Shown in pieces: positions 1 to 9,754 of a stretch of DNA of 64,000 nt. Made by a program: the position numbers and the translations under genes. Every line of letters begins with the position of its first letter. Positions within the stretch are counted from its first letter, which is position 1. The notes below the pieces were generated by a model, which was not told where the DNA came from, did no database searches, and saw only the letters and a list, made by a program, of their open reading frames with translations. Location of the stretch: the NCBI RefSeq assembly GCF_001668725.1, contig NZ_LZKL01000033.1, positions 1-64,000 of the forward strand, read 5' to 3'. This stretch comes from Mycobacterium sp. E787. Its GTDB lineage: Bacteria > Actinomycetota > Actinomycetes > Mycobacteriales > Mycobacteriaceae.

Positions 1-1
1 C

Positions 2-451
2 GGCGACGGCCGCGACGAGCTGATCATCCCGATCGCGCGACACCCGTTCAACGGCAGCGCCAACACCCGGTTCGCGGTGTGGCGCGCGCCGGGTGACCGC
101 AACCATTACGAACGCACCCAGATGGTCGGGCAGGCCGTCTATCCCAGCGGCGACGGCTACCTGGTGACCAACGGCGGCGCGCTGGACAGCCGGGACCTCA
201 CCTTCTACCTGCCGACCGGGGCCGGGTACACGCTCGTGGTGGTGTTGACCATCGAAGCCGAGGAGGTGGACCCGGACACGCACCGGGTGCTGACCGTCGT
301 GTGCCGCGCCCACCAGGAAGACGGCCTGCACGCGGTGGACATGAGCCTGCGTCAGGCCGAGGAGACCTTCTGCGGGTCACCGGCCGCCAAGGCCATCTGG
401 CCGGACGCCGAGCGCCTCCAGATCCGGCAGTGGCGCAGGGGACAGCAGTAA
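2..451 (+). CDS. Hypothetical protein, 3' part only
   Basis: The reading frame is open from the first bases of the window and ends at TAA 449-451, so the true start lies upstream and 149 codons are visible. An internal GTG at 77 could be read as a start, but the sequence before it (GDGRDELIIPIARHPFNGS) looks like protein, so a partial gene is more likely. No catalytic motif, signal peptide or membrane segment is seen in this part. It contains one cysteine and ends in a basic tail (QIRQWRRGQQ). I do not recognise the family. It meets the opposite-strand exported protein gene tail to tail with no gap. Confidence 0.6.
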   Translation, partial: GDGRDELIIPIARHPFNGSANTRFAVWRAPGDRNHYERTQMVGQAVYPSGDGYLVTNGGALDSRDLTFYLPTGAGYTLVVVLTIEAEEVDPDTHRVLTVVCRAHQEDGLHAVDMSLRQAEETFCGSPAAKAIWPDAERLQIRQWRRGQQ

Positions 452-829
452 CTACGGCGCGCAGTAGTCGCGAGCGGTCGCCAACTGCTGCCTCGCCTTG
501 GCGAGATCGCCGGCGATTTGTTCCGGGCTTGCGGGCCGGTAGGGATCACTGGCGTCGATCTGGGACGCCAGCATGTCCGAGCGAATGCGAAGGTCGACCG
601 CGGCCGCACTCTTCAAACCGTGCAGCGGAGCCAGAGCGTTCCGAACCTGGCTCGCCAGATAAGCCGGTGTACCGGAGGGAGACACCAGGTTGAACACGTT
701 CTCCAGCCGATCGGCCGCCGGCACGATGACGCCGCACTCCGCGTCGACGGCGGCCGCGGCCGGCCCGGCCGTCGGGCACATCATTACCGCGGCGACCGAG
801 ACCGGCACCCAGAGAATTCGTCGACGCAT
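452..829 (-). CDS. Small exported protein of unknown function
   Basis: This 125-residue protein begins with a clear Sec signal: basic MRRRI, a hydrophobic stretch and an Ala-rich cleavage region ending near GPAAAAVDA (about residue 27). The mature part is mainly helical, with two cysteines (about residues 33 and 123) that could form a disulphide after export. I recognise no named domain; it has the general look of small secreted mycobacterial proteins related to hemophore-like or DUF732 families. The ATG at 829 is preceded by a CAGGA ribosome site. It lies 12 bases downstream of the decayed PE gene on the same strand and may once have been cotranscribed with it. Confidence 0.7.
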   Translation of the reverse strand: MRRRILWVPVSVAAVMMCPTAGPAAAAVDAECGVIVPAADRLENVFNLVSPSGTPAYLASQVRNALAPLHGLKSAAAVDLRIRSDMLASQIDASDPYRPASPEQIAGDLAKARQQLATARDYCAP

Positions 830-841
830 TGTTCCTGCACA

Positions 842-1413
842 CTAGCCCCACCACGACGGGATGAGGGCGAGACTTCGCATCAGCTGCCCCTCAGCTCCTG
901 TGATCAGCGAAAGACCGGTCACGCTGTGCTGGCCGATGGGAAAGTTCAGATGCGGGTCCAGCATCGGCACGAAGGGGTAGGCGGTCGGCATCATCGACGG
1001 CGGCAGCCAACGGGGACCAACGGCCTTTCGAGCCGGCCCACCGCGTGGGTGAATCGATTGAGCAGACTTTCGTTTGCCTGTTGGATCGTCCGGCAAATCG
1101 GAATTGCACCGGTCTGGTCGACCACGCTCTGCAGGGTCGGGGCGGCAGCCGCGTACGAGCTTCCGGACACGGCCAGGGCCTGCACGAACTCCCGATGAAA
1201 CGTCGACGCCCGCGCGCTGAGCGCTTGATAGGTCTGCCCGTGCGACCCGAACAACGTCGCGACGGCGGCTGACACTTCATCGGCGGCGGCGGCCGTCAGG
1301 TGCGTGGTCGGCCCCACGACGGCCGCGGTGGCTTCGCTGATCCTCGACCCGATACTGGCCAGATCCGAGGAAACCGAGGCCAGCGTTTCCGGGGCCACAA
1401 TGATGAATGACAT
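842..1413 (-). pseudogene. Decayed PE-PPE gene: PE domain joined to a C-terminal remnant
   Basis: From ATG 1413 the frame encodes a typical PE N-terminus (MSFIIVAPETLASVSSDLAS, then AAADEVSAAVATLF) of about 115 residues. Near 990-1015 the similarity jumps to the -1 strand's other frame, which reads SMMPTAYPFVPMLDP then LNFPIGQHSVTGLSL and ends GQLMRSLALIPSWWG at TAG 842-844. The same two ends, in the same order, flank a complete lipase-like domain in the intact PE-PPE gene at 45415-46911 (SMMPTGYPF, LNFPLPQSPVTGVSL, GHLMRALGLVSSW). About 340 codons in between are missing and the frames no longer match. I therefore read this as a PE-PPE gene with an internal deletion. A short PE protein could still be made, running out of frame to a stop at 991. 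Confidence 0.8.
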
Positions 1414-1503
1414 CTCGCATCTCGTCCTAGGCCACGACAATCCGTTCGTGTCATGGTCCCGATGGCCGCCCGGCAACCGCTAGGGCACTTGTGCCCTCTT
1501 CCG

Positions 1504-3279
1504 TCAGGCGTCCATGTCGGGCGCCCACCTCGGCGGGCGTGGGTCCGGCCGGTGCGAACGCGCCGCCGCCAAGGTCGCCGCCCGCTCGCCGTTGATCGCC
1601 GTCACCGGTGGGGGCTGGCCCTTGCGCAGGGTCGTGATCAGCTCGCGGTAGGGGCCGATGATGTAGACGGTGTCGCCGGCCTTGAGTCGGGCGTCGCGGC
1701 GAGGGCGCAACCTGACCGGCCCCTCCGGTCGCGTGATCGCGATGACGCGCGTCTGCGTGGACAGTTCCACCATTCGCAGACCGTCGAGCTCGCTGCCCGG
1801 CGCCACCAGCATTCCGCCGACCATGAAGGAGCGCTGCCCCACCCAAAACGTCCCGAGCACTTGCAAACCCATCGCCGCGCCGATGAACCAGGGGGCGGCC
1901 AGGTCGACGATCGACCGCACGTTTTCGAAACCGAACCGCCGGTTCACCGCGGTGCCCAACGCCCGGCCCTGAACGCGCATGACGATCGGCACCTTGGTGT
2001 CCGATCCGAGTATCTCCAGCAGGACGATGCCGGTCTCGATGTTCGCCATGTCGTCCTGGTTCACCACCGCCACCCCGCGTGCGCGTTCGACGCGCGCCGA
2101 TTCCAAGGTCTGGCGCATCGTGGGATCCCCGAAGATCACCGGCACGTCGAGGTCGGCCACGGTCGGCAGGAAGCGGTTGTTCTCGTCCGGCTCAATCACC
2201 AGGACGTCGTATCCGGCGGCGGTGAGATCGCTGACGACGCGGACGCCGATGGAACCCAGCCCCACGACGACGACGTGGTTGCGCATGTGGCGGGCCCGCA
2301 GCAGGCCGGCGGTTTTCACGAATCGGCGCGAGAGCATCAGGTCGGCGAGGAACGCGACGAGGATGGCGGTGACGATCGCGCCGCCGAACATCAACGCGAC
2401 CACGTACAGTCGCAGGGCGGTGGACTGCTGGGCGAAGCTGAATTCGCCGTAGCCCACGGTCGTAATGGTCTCGGAGGTGAAGTACAGGGCGTCGAGCCAC
2501 GACATCCGCGGGTTGTGATAGGTCAGGCGCATCACGGTGGTCGAGGCGAGTATCAGCAACAGCGCAAAAGCCAACGAGGGGAACAGCATCGGGTTGACGT
2601 CGTCGCGCATGGCCCGCGCGGCATCGATTGCGCGTCGGAGCCGGGAATGGCGTGAGCGCGTCCCCGTCGGGGGAGGCACCTTGATGCCACGGGCCTCCAG
2701 TTCGTCTTTGACGCCGATCATCGACGTCCAGTCCCCGGCGTAGACCCGCAGATCCCGCCCGGGGCAGGGCACCACCTCGCCGGGAGTGGGTGAGTTCTTG
2801 CCGTGGACGACCGCGACGGGCGCCAAGTCGGCGTAGATCTCGCGCAGCGTCGCGTCGTACGGCGCCTCGGCGCCCCACACGACGAATTCGATTCCCGCTG
2901 TTTCGAACTGGTGCGCGTTACGCGACAGCACGGCCTCCACGAGGGACGGTGTGGCGAGGTCGGCGACGTCCAGTATCGCGCCGGGGCCGTTGACGGCGGT
3001 GACCGCTTCCCGCAGCACGTCGTTGGCCAGCCGCGCCACCACGCGGACATTCGGACTGTACTCCCTTGCCAGTAAGGCGATTTCGAGATTCACAGCGTCG
3101 TTGGGCCCGGCGCAGACGACGGCGCGGGCCCGGTGCACCCCGGCGCCGAGCAGATCCGCGGCGGTGTTGATCCTGATAATCCGCGCGCCGGCGCCCCTGA
3201 GTTCCTCGGCGATCGTCTTCGACAGCGGATCATCGCCGCCGACGATGATCTCGCGATGAAATTGAAAGACCTCTCCCAT
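1504..3279 (-). CDS. Two-TM potassium channel with TrkA/RCK nucleotide-binding domains
   Basis: This 591-residue protein is a predicted K+ channel or K+ uptake subunit of the inner membrane. Residues 1-200 resemble a degenerate RCK/TrkA-N Rossmann domain (REIIVGGDDPLSKTIAEEL). Two membrane helices (about 231-250 and 290-315) flank a pore loop with the filter TVGYG at 274-278. A second TrkA-N domain starts with the nucleotide-binding motif VVVVGLGSIGVRVV at about 336. A TrkA-C domain (about 490-560) follows, ending in a proline-rich tail. Having RCK-like domains on both sides of the pore is less common than the single-RCK arrangement. Its promoter region is shared with the divergent glutamine synthetase gene, 223 bases away. 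The family is confident; ion specificity is inferred from the filter. Confidence 0.9.
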   Translation of the reverse strand: MGEVFQFHREIIVGGDDPLSKTIAEELRGAGARIIRINTAADLLGAGVHRARAVVCAGPNDAVNLEIALLAREYSPNVRVVARLANDVLREAVTAVNGPGAILDVADLATPSLVEAVLSRNAHQFETAGIEFVVWGAEAPYDATLREIYADLAPVAVVHGKNSPTPGEVVPCPGRDLRVYAGDWTSMIGVKDELEARGIKVPPPTGTRSRHSRLRRAIDAARAMRDDVNPMLFPSLAFALLLILASTTVMRLTYHNPRMSWLDALYFTSETITTVGYGEFSFAQQSTALRLYVVALMFGGAIVTAILVAFLADLMLSRRFVKTAGLLRARHMRNHVVVVGLGSIGVRVVSDLTAAGYDVLVIEPDENNRFLPTVADLDVPVIFGDPTMRQTLESARVERARGVAVVNQDDMANIETGIVLLEILGSDTKVPIVMRVQGRALGTAVNRRFGFENVRSIVDLAAPWFIGAAMGLQVLGTFWVGQRSFMVGGMLVAPGSELDGLRMVELSTQTRVIAITRPEGPVRLRPRRDARLKAGDTVYIIGPYRELITTLRKGQPPPVTAINGERAATLAAARSHRPDPRPPRWAPDMDA

Positions 3280-3502
3280 TTCGCGGGCCGTCTCGCTCGT
3301 TTGCTACCGGGGTGGCTTCGTGGTGTGCCGCATGAATACGACTATCGGCCACGAGCCCGGGAAGTGCCACCGGAGCGGCCCGGTCTTCATGGGACGCAAC
3401 AGGTTCGACTCGGGCTCGTCACGCGGACGAAATAGTTGCGGCGTAGAGAAAGCCATCGCAGCACCGCTGCCCGCGTGAAAAGCATTGCCTGAAGGAGCTT
3501 CC

Positions 3503-4930
<1,428 letters not shown>

Positions 4931-4939
<9 letters not shown>

Positions 4940-4971
4940 GGGACGTCTAGGGGACGTCTAGGGACGTCTAG
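4931..4971. repeat. Short tandem repeat over two convergent stop codons
   Basis: The nonamer GACGTCTAG occurs four times, at 4931-4939, 4942-4950, 4953-4961 and 4963-4971 (period 11, 11, 10). The first copy is the last codons and stop of the glutamine synthetase gene. The last copy supplies the stop of the convergent M15 peptidase gene, because CTAG reads TAG on both strands. It looks like slippage duplication of a gene end. Confidence 0.9.
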
Positions 4972-5627
4972 GGCCGCTCGAAGTGCTGGTAGTCGACGGG
5001 AGTCGTCCAGGCGCCACCCCACCGCCAGCCGAGGTCCGTGAACACGTGAACGGCCGGGTCGCCGTCATGAAAGATCCCCGGGTCGGTGCGGCCGCGGTCC
5101 AGGTACTCCGTGGCGTTGCGCGGTTCGATCGCGCCGCTGGAGTAGACGCACGGATTGAGCAGCGGGTTGAGGTCGATGGCCCGGCCGTAGGCGTGGAGGG
5201 ACCATCGATCGGTTCCGGGGATGCTTCGGCAATTGAACGCTGAGGTGTTGTCGTCCTCCATCGACAGCTCGTCATCGGCGGCCGGGTAGTGGTCGACCGC
5301 GCGGATCTTCTCGATGGGAAAGCGCAGCCGGTAAAGCCGCTCGAAGATCGCGAGGACCTCGGGCACCAGGTCTTCGTGCACGATCAGCTCGCCGCGGTGG
5401 GTCTGCCCGTCAAACCCGATGTGGTCGACGCCGACCCGCCGCAGCTGCGCGGGTTCGACGGGACAGCCGGGCCGCCAGCTCGCGCCGAGCTCTGCGACCG
5501 TCACCGGCAGGACGGTCTCCCCGGGGGCGGACGAAGCGGCGCTGCACTGAACCAGCATGACGGCGGCTGCCGCCATGCCCGCCGGAACGGCAAACCACCG
5601 GCTGCCGGACGTGAATGGGAATGGCAC
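4968..5627 (-). CDS. Exported M15-family peptidase (VanY / L-Ala-D-Glu peptidase type)
   Basis: This 219-residue protein is predicted to cleave peptidoglycan stem peptides outside the membrane, as a zinc carboxypeptidase or endopeptidase. The N-terminus has a signal sequence (hydrophobic VPAGMAAAAVMLV, residues 14-26) with Cys28 following LVQ, a poor lipobox, so a lipoprotein is possible but not favoured. The M15 zinc motif SLHAYGRAIDLN is at about 143-154, giving His145 and Asp152. The distal histidine lies in VDYQHF (His215). SMEDDNTSAFNCR just before the motif is also typical of M15C proteins. GTG 5627 is the start. The gene runs convergently towards glutamine synthetase and its stop lies in the shared tandem repeat. 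Confidence 0.88.
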   Translation of the reverse strand: MPFPFTSGSRWFAVPAGMAAAAVMLVQCSAASSAPGETVLPVTVAELGASWRPGCPVEPAQLRRVGVDHIGFDGQTHRGELIVHEDLVPEVLAIFERLYRLRFPIEKIRAVDHYPAADDELSMEDDNTSAFNCRSIPGTDRWSLHAYGRAIDLNPLLNPCVYSSGAIEPRNATEYLDRGRTDPGIFHDGDPAVHVFTDLGWRWGGAWTTPVDYQHFERP

Positions 5628-5676
5628 GGGGCACCAACTATAGGACTGCCCAGCCGATCCCGCCTACGCTGGCGGC

Positions 5677-7191
5677 ATGCCCGGTAAGCGGTCGGCGCGA
5701 AAGGTCATTGCCGTTGGCGCCGCCCTGCTCGTGCTCGCCGCCGCTTCCGCGCCCGGCTACGTGGCGCCGTCAGCCGTCAGCGACGGGCCTCGGGCTTCGC
5801 AGGCGCCGCCGCCTCCCGCGCCGCCGCCGCCGGAGGAGCCGGCCGCACCCCCCGCGCCCGAGTTCGCAACCGTCTCCAGGCTGATGAACGACGCGATCGC
5901 GGCACGCCGGCTGCCGGGTGCGGTGGTGGTGATCGGGCACGGGGGCAAGGTCGCCTTTCACCAGGCCTACGGCTCGCGCAAGCTGGCGGGCGAACCGGGG
6001 CTGGACGGAGCGCCGGCGCCCGCCGAGCCGATGACCGAGGATACGATCTTCGACTTGGCTTCGCTGACAAAGTGTCTCGCGACGGCGACCGCCATCATGC
6101 AGCTGTACGAACAGGGCAAGGTGCAGTTCGACGATCCCGTGCAGAAGTACTTGCCGGACTTCAACGCGGCGAACGATCCTCAGCGTGCCGAGGTGACCGT
6201 CCGCATGTTGCTGACGAACACGTCGGGCGAGGGGATAGACGTAAGCCTCGGCGATCCGTGGGGACTCGACGGGTCCGACAAAGCGGAAGGCGTCCACCGT
6301 GCGCTCAGCACGCCGCTCCAGTCGGGCCCCGGCGCGGTTTTCCGGTACTCCGACATCAACTACATCCTGCTCGGCGCGCTGCTCGAGAAGGTCACGGGCG
6401 AGGCGGAGGACGACTACGTTCAGCAAAACGTCTTCGCGCCGCTCGGAATCATGCAGACCCGCTACCTTCCCGCAGCCAAAGCCTGTGGGCCACAACGGAT
6501 TCGAGGGTCTGCGATCGCCTGGGCTCCCGCGCCGCCGGGACGCGAACCGGAGCCCTGTCCCGCGGGCGCATGGAGCGCCGGCCTCCTGCCGCGCATCGCG
6601 CCGACGGCGCTTGACGAGGAAAGCCGAGCCGATCCCGGCAAGAACCCCGATTACGGTTATCTGCTTCGTGGCACCGTGCATGACCCGACGGCGCGCCGCA
6701 TGGGGGGAGTGGCGGGTAATGCCGGCGTGTTCGCGACGGCGCACGATGTCGGCGTCTATGCGCAGGCGCTGCTCGATCGGCTTGCGGGCCGCCCGAGCGA
6801 CTTTCCGCTGCAGCCCGCGACTCTCGAACTGATGACGACGCCCCAGCAACCCGGACACACCCCCCAACAACTCAAAGCGGCGAACGAAGCCGCCCGGGCC
6901 GCCAACTATCCGGCGGTCAGGGGACAAAACCTGTTCGGGTTCGGCTGGGACATCGACACCGGATTTTCCCGGCCCCGCGGAACGGTCTTTCCCGTCGGCA
7001 GTTTCGGCAACACCGGGTTCACCGGAACCACGCTGTGGCTGGACCCCGGCTCGGACACCTATGTGGTCCTGCTCTCCAACTCGATCCATCTGCGAGGCAG
7101 CCCACCGATCTCGGATCTGCGCGGGGAGGTCGCCACCGCGGCGGCCCGGGCCCTGCGCCTCTACGGCAGCACCACACCCCCGCGCCGGTAG
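5677..7191 (+). CDS. Exported serine beta-lactamase / esterase-like hydrolase
   Basis: This 504-residue protein belongs to the class C beta-lactamase, DD-peptidase and esterase superfamily. A basic N-terminus and hydrophobic stretch (residues 8-26) form a signal peptide or anchor. They are followed by a proline-rich linker (residues 43-62, nearly all Pro, Ala and Glu) typical of wall-spanning tethers. The catalytic SxxK is S129-L-T-K132. The second motif is YSDIN at about 224-228. A late GNTGFTGT segment near 450 occupies the place of the third (KTG/HxG) motif. True beta-lactamase activity cannot be told from esterase activity by sequence. The promoter must lie in the 49 bases it shares with the divergent M15 peptidase, which hints at a linked cell-wall role. 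Confidence 0.87.
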   Translation: MPGKRSARKVIAVGAALLVLAAASAPGYVAPSAVSDGPRASQAPPPPAPPPPEEPAAPPAPEFATVSRLMNDAIAARRLPGAVVVIGHGGKVAFHQAYGSRKLAGEPGLDGAPAPAEPMTEDTIFDLASLTKCLATATAIMQLYEQGKVQFDDPVQKYLPDFNAANDPQRAEVTVRMLLTNTSGEGIDVSLGDPWGLDGSDKAEGVHRALSTPLQSGPGAVFRYSDINYILLGALLEKVTGEAEDDYVQQNVFAPLGIMQTRYLPAAKACGPQRIRGSAIAWAPAPPGREPEPCPAGAWSAGLLPRIAPTALDEESRADPGKNPDYGYLLRGTVHDPTARRMGGVAGNAGVFATAHDVGVYAQALLDRLAGRPSDFPLQPATLELMTTPQQPGHTPQQLKAANEAARAANYPAVRGQNLFGFGWDIDTGFSRPRGTVFPVGSFGNTGFTGTTLWLDPGSDTYVVLLSNSIHLRGSPPISDLRGEVATAAARALRLYGSTTPPRR

Positions 7192-7217
7192 GAAAACCCG
7201 GGCGCTAGTTTTGCCGT

Positions 7218-7607
7218 GTGACCCCACCGGTTATCCAACGCTGGATCGAGATCGTCGACGGCGGCCGCACCGACGGCCTGCACGAACTGCTGGCCGAGGA
7301 CGCGGTCTTCTACTCGCCGGCGGTTTTCACCCCACAAGAGGGCAGGGCCAAGGCCGCCGCCTACCTGACCGCGGCGGCGAAGCTGTTCGCCGACACCGAT
7401 TTCCACTACGTCGAGCAGTGGTATTCCGACCACTCCGCCGTGCTGGAGTTCGTCGCCGACGTCGACGGCACCCACGTGAACGGCGTCGACATGATCCACT
7501 GGAACGACGACGGCGAGATCACTTCGGTCAAGGTGATGCTGCGGCCGCTCAGGGCCCTTGAGACCGTCATCCCCGAGATGGCCAAGCTGTTGCAGCAGGG
7601 GAGCTAG
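7218..7607 (+). CDS. SnoaL-like / NTF2-fold protein
   Basis: This 129-residue protein has the pattern of the NTF2 or SnoaL-like fold. An N-terminal helix (VIQRWIEIVDGGRTDGLHEL) is followed by AEDAVFYSPAVFTPQEGRA and alternating strands ending GVDMIHWNDDGEITSVKVM. Members act as small cyclases, isomerases or ligand binders, and the substrate cannot be inferred here. GTG 7218 is the only sensible start. The gene follows the beta-lactamase-like gene by 26 bases on the same strand and could be cotranscribed with it. Confidence 0.75.
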   Translation: MTPPVIQRWIEIVDGGRTDGLHELLAEDAVFYSPAVFTPQEGRAKAAAYLTAAAKLFADTDFHYVEQWYSDHSAVLEFVADVDGTHVNGVDMIHWNDDGEITSVKVMLRPLRALETVIPEMAKLLQQGS

Positions 7608-7612
7608 CCGAC

Positions 7613-8134
7613 CTACTTCTGCGCGCTCGGGCAATAGGCGGCGACGGCGGACTGCGCCAAATGTTCCGCGTCATCATGACTGAGCCGCTTCGGCCACCGA
7701 TTACCGGCGGCGCTGTCCTGGTCCTGTGCGGACAAGATGTTGCCGACCGTCAGCTCGAGCGACTGCGGCCGCGGCGGCAACAGCAGGAAACAGGTGTGGT
7801 GGCCCAACTCCATGAACCGCTGGCGGATGGCCGCCTTGCCGTTGTCGGTGATGCCGTAGCCGTTCAGCATGGACAGGAATTGGGCGTCCGCGCCGTCGGC
7901 CGGGGACATCGCGGCCGACGAGGCGCTGATCGTCACGGTCTGCGGGCCCGGCGACATCGCCGTCTTGTCACGCGACAGGTAGACCCCCACCGAGATGAGA
8001 CCGGCCAGGGCGGCCGCGGCGAAGGCCGCGGCCCCGATGAGCACCGCGGCGGGCGTCTGCTTGGAGCGACGCGCCGGCCGTGTTACGTGATGAGGCACCG
8101 ATCCGGTCGGGACATCGCGGCCCTCGACAGTCAT
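7613..8134 (-). CDS. DUF732 membrane-anchored protein
   Basis: This 173-residue protein has a cytosolic basic N-terminus, one membrane helix (about residues 29-53, VLIGAAAFAAAALAGLISVG) and an extracytoplasmic domain. That domain has the DUF732 pattern: DAQFLSMLNGYGI, a mid-domain cysteine (HHTCFLLL) and a closing cysteine (AVAAYCP). The two cysteines probably form a disulphide. DUF732 proteins are abundant in mycobacteria and largely uncharacterised. The next gene upstream on this strand (8296-8895) has the same layout, suggesting a duplicated pair. Confidence 0.82.
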   Translation of the reverse strand: MTVEGRDVPTGSVPHHVTRPARRSKQTPAAVLIGAAAFAAAALAGLISVGVYLSRDKTAMSPGPQTVTISASSAAMSPADGADAQFLSMLNGYGITDNGKAAIRQRFMELGHHTCFLLLPPRPQSLELTVGNILSAQDQDSAAGNRWPKRLSHDDAEHLAQSAVAAYCPSAQK

Positions 8135-8295
8135 GCCCCACCCCCTGCCGGGTGTCCCCCGATAACGCCAAGTCCAATCAATATCGCACCGTTCGCATTC
8201 TGACGTTCAACGACACGTCAATCGCCGTGTCGAAGTCTGTCACGGCCGCGCCGGTCCGTACAGGCCGCCGGGCCGCGCGCCGCTTCCCGCGCCGG

Positions 8296-8895
8296 CTATG
8301 ACCCACCGCCCACCAGGTTGCCATTTTGCGGACAGTACGCGCGAACGGAGATGCTCACGTAAGTGTCGGCGTCGAGGCCCGGATTGCTCGAATGAAAGGC
8401 GTTGACGATCTGGGGCACCGACACGCCTCGGCGGATGTCATCGCACACCATCTTGCCGTTCGAGATGGCGGCCTCGGGGTTGGCGAACGAGATGCCGTGG
8501 TCGTTCAGGTCCTGTACGTACTTGTTGTCCTGGTCCGGTGTGGAGGCGATGGACGACGGAGCGGCGGACGCCGACGGGCCCGTCGGCGCGGGCGTCGCGC
8601 CGCCCTTGGGCGTTGCCGGCCGAGGGCTGGTGGAATCCGGGCTCAACAGCCAGAAGGCAAGAATGATCGCCCCGGCCAGTGCGAGCCCCCCGACGAGCAG
8701 CGCTCCGGCCTTGCGCCAGGTGGCGCTCCAGGACTGGCGGTCGGCCGCCGGCTCGTCGGGGACGTCGTCATAGTCGCGCGCGGACGTGCGATCCGCCGCG
8801 TCCGAACCCGCGTCATTGGGTACGGCAACCGTCTCGGCACGGTTGAGCGCGAACGTCTCGTCACCAGCCGGGGACGGCTCGGCCATGACGGCCAT
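8296..8895 (-). CDS. DUF732 membrane-anchored protein (second of pair)
   Basis: This 199-residue protein has an acidic cytosolic N-terminal segment of about 60 residues, then a single helix (about 67-88, GALLVGGLALAGAIILAFWL). A Pro/Ser/Thr/Ala-rich linker and a C-terminal DUF732 domain follow (DNKYVQDLNDHGISF, MVCDDIRRGVS, VRAYCPQNG). Two cysteines sit at the conserved places. A second in-frame ATG three codons downstream (8886) could be the start. It lies 161 bases upstream of the other DUF732 gene. No function is known; an envelope location is inferred from the anchor. Confidence 0.82.
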   Translation of the reverse strand: MAVMAEPSPAGDETFALNRAETVAVPNDAGSDAADRTSARDYDDVPDEPAADRQSWSATWRKAGALLVGGLALAGAIILAFWLLSPDSTSPRPATPKGGATPAPTGPSASAAPSSIASTPDQDNKYVQDLNDHGISFANPEAAISNGKMVCDDIRRGVSVPQIVNAFHSSNPGLDADTYVSISVRAYCPQNGNLVGGGS

Positions 8896-8988
8896 GGTAG
8901 CGGGTCCGCGGATGGATGACGGCGGCGTCGTGGCCGGCGTGGCCGCGAAATCGCCGACAATTGCCCCGCCGAGTAGCTGTGTTCGCGG

Positions 8989-9651
8989 TCAGCCCGCGGC
9001 CGCGTCGGCCTCGGTGACCCGTTCGATCCTGAGGGGCGATACGCCCAGACCGCGCAGGCAGAACCGCACCACCCGCTCGCGAATTGCGGTGCGGTCCCAA
9101 GGCTGCGTCTGCCCGTGCCGCTGCGAGCCGGCCCACACCACGCCGTGTATCGATTTCGCGGCCGTCGCCGGGACGGCGTCGTGGAACACGCCGAGTTCGA
9201 GGCCGCGCTCGATCTGCTCGATGAGCGGCTCGAGGATCGCGCCGTACGCGGGCGCAATCATTTCCGGCGACGAGACCGCTTTCGTGTGCGCGTCCATCGG
9301 CAGCCGGCGGGCGCCGTTCTCGGCGGGTTCGCCGAACGCGCGTTCCAGTCGCCCTTCGATCCAGGCGACGACCGCGTCGACCGGGTCGGCGGCGTCCGCC
9401 ATCTTTGCCCTCAGTCTCTGCGTTTCGACGCGGGCCTCTTCGAGGAAGACCGCCGCGACCAACTGGTCCTTGGAATCGAAGTGCCGGTAGAACGCGCGGG
9501 TGCTCAGCTGAGCGCGCTCCAGCACGGTGGCGACGCTGAGCCCGTGGACTCCATGCTCGTGCATGGATTTGGACGCCGCGGCCACGATGGCGCACCGCAC
9601 GTTGGGGTCGGGGGCGAGCTTGTTTCGCCGTTGCGATAGCGGGCCGCTCAT
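8989..9651 (-). CDS. TetR-family transcriptional regulator (copy 1 of tandem pair)
   Basis: This 220-residue regulator has a TetR helix-turn-helix at about residues 15-60: CAIVAAASKSMHEHGVHGLS, then VATVLERAQLSTRAFYRHF and SKDQLVAAVFLEEA. A ligand domain follows, with KSIHGVVWAG and VVRFCLRGLGVSPLRIE near the end. ATG 9651 is preferred over an upstream in-frame start at 9681 because the homology begins with MSGPLSQRRNKLAPDP. The neighbour at 9755-10456 is a clear paralogue with near-identical DNA-reading residues, so the two may share operators. The target is unknown. Confidence 0.9.
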   Translation of the reverse strand: MSGPLSQRRNKLAPDPNVRCAIVAAASKSMHEHGVHGLSVATVLERAQLSTRAFYRHFDSKDQLVAAVFLEEARVETQRLRAKMADAADPVDAVVAWIEGRLERAFGEPAENGARRLPMDAHTKAVSSPEMIAPAYGAILEPLIEQIERGLELGVFHDAVPATAAKSIHGVVWAGSQRHGQTQPWDRTAIRERVVRFCLRGLGVSPLRIERVTEADAAAG

Positions 9652-9754
9652 GCGCGCCTGACCGGGCCGTCGGGGTTGCACAGACGTGTCATAAGTGCGT
9701 AGGTACCCCCTACCCCCGTCTCCGAAAACATGAATTTCAGGGTTTGCGCTTCCG

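Noticed and set aside
1414-1476. Upstream extension of the PE reading frame to 1476
   Set aside because: The PE homology starts with MSFIIVAPE at 1413, and the extra residues have no similarity to PE proteins.
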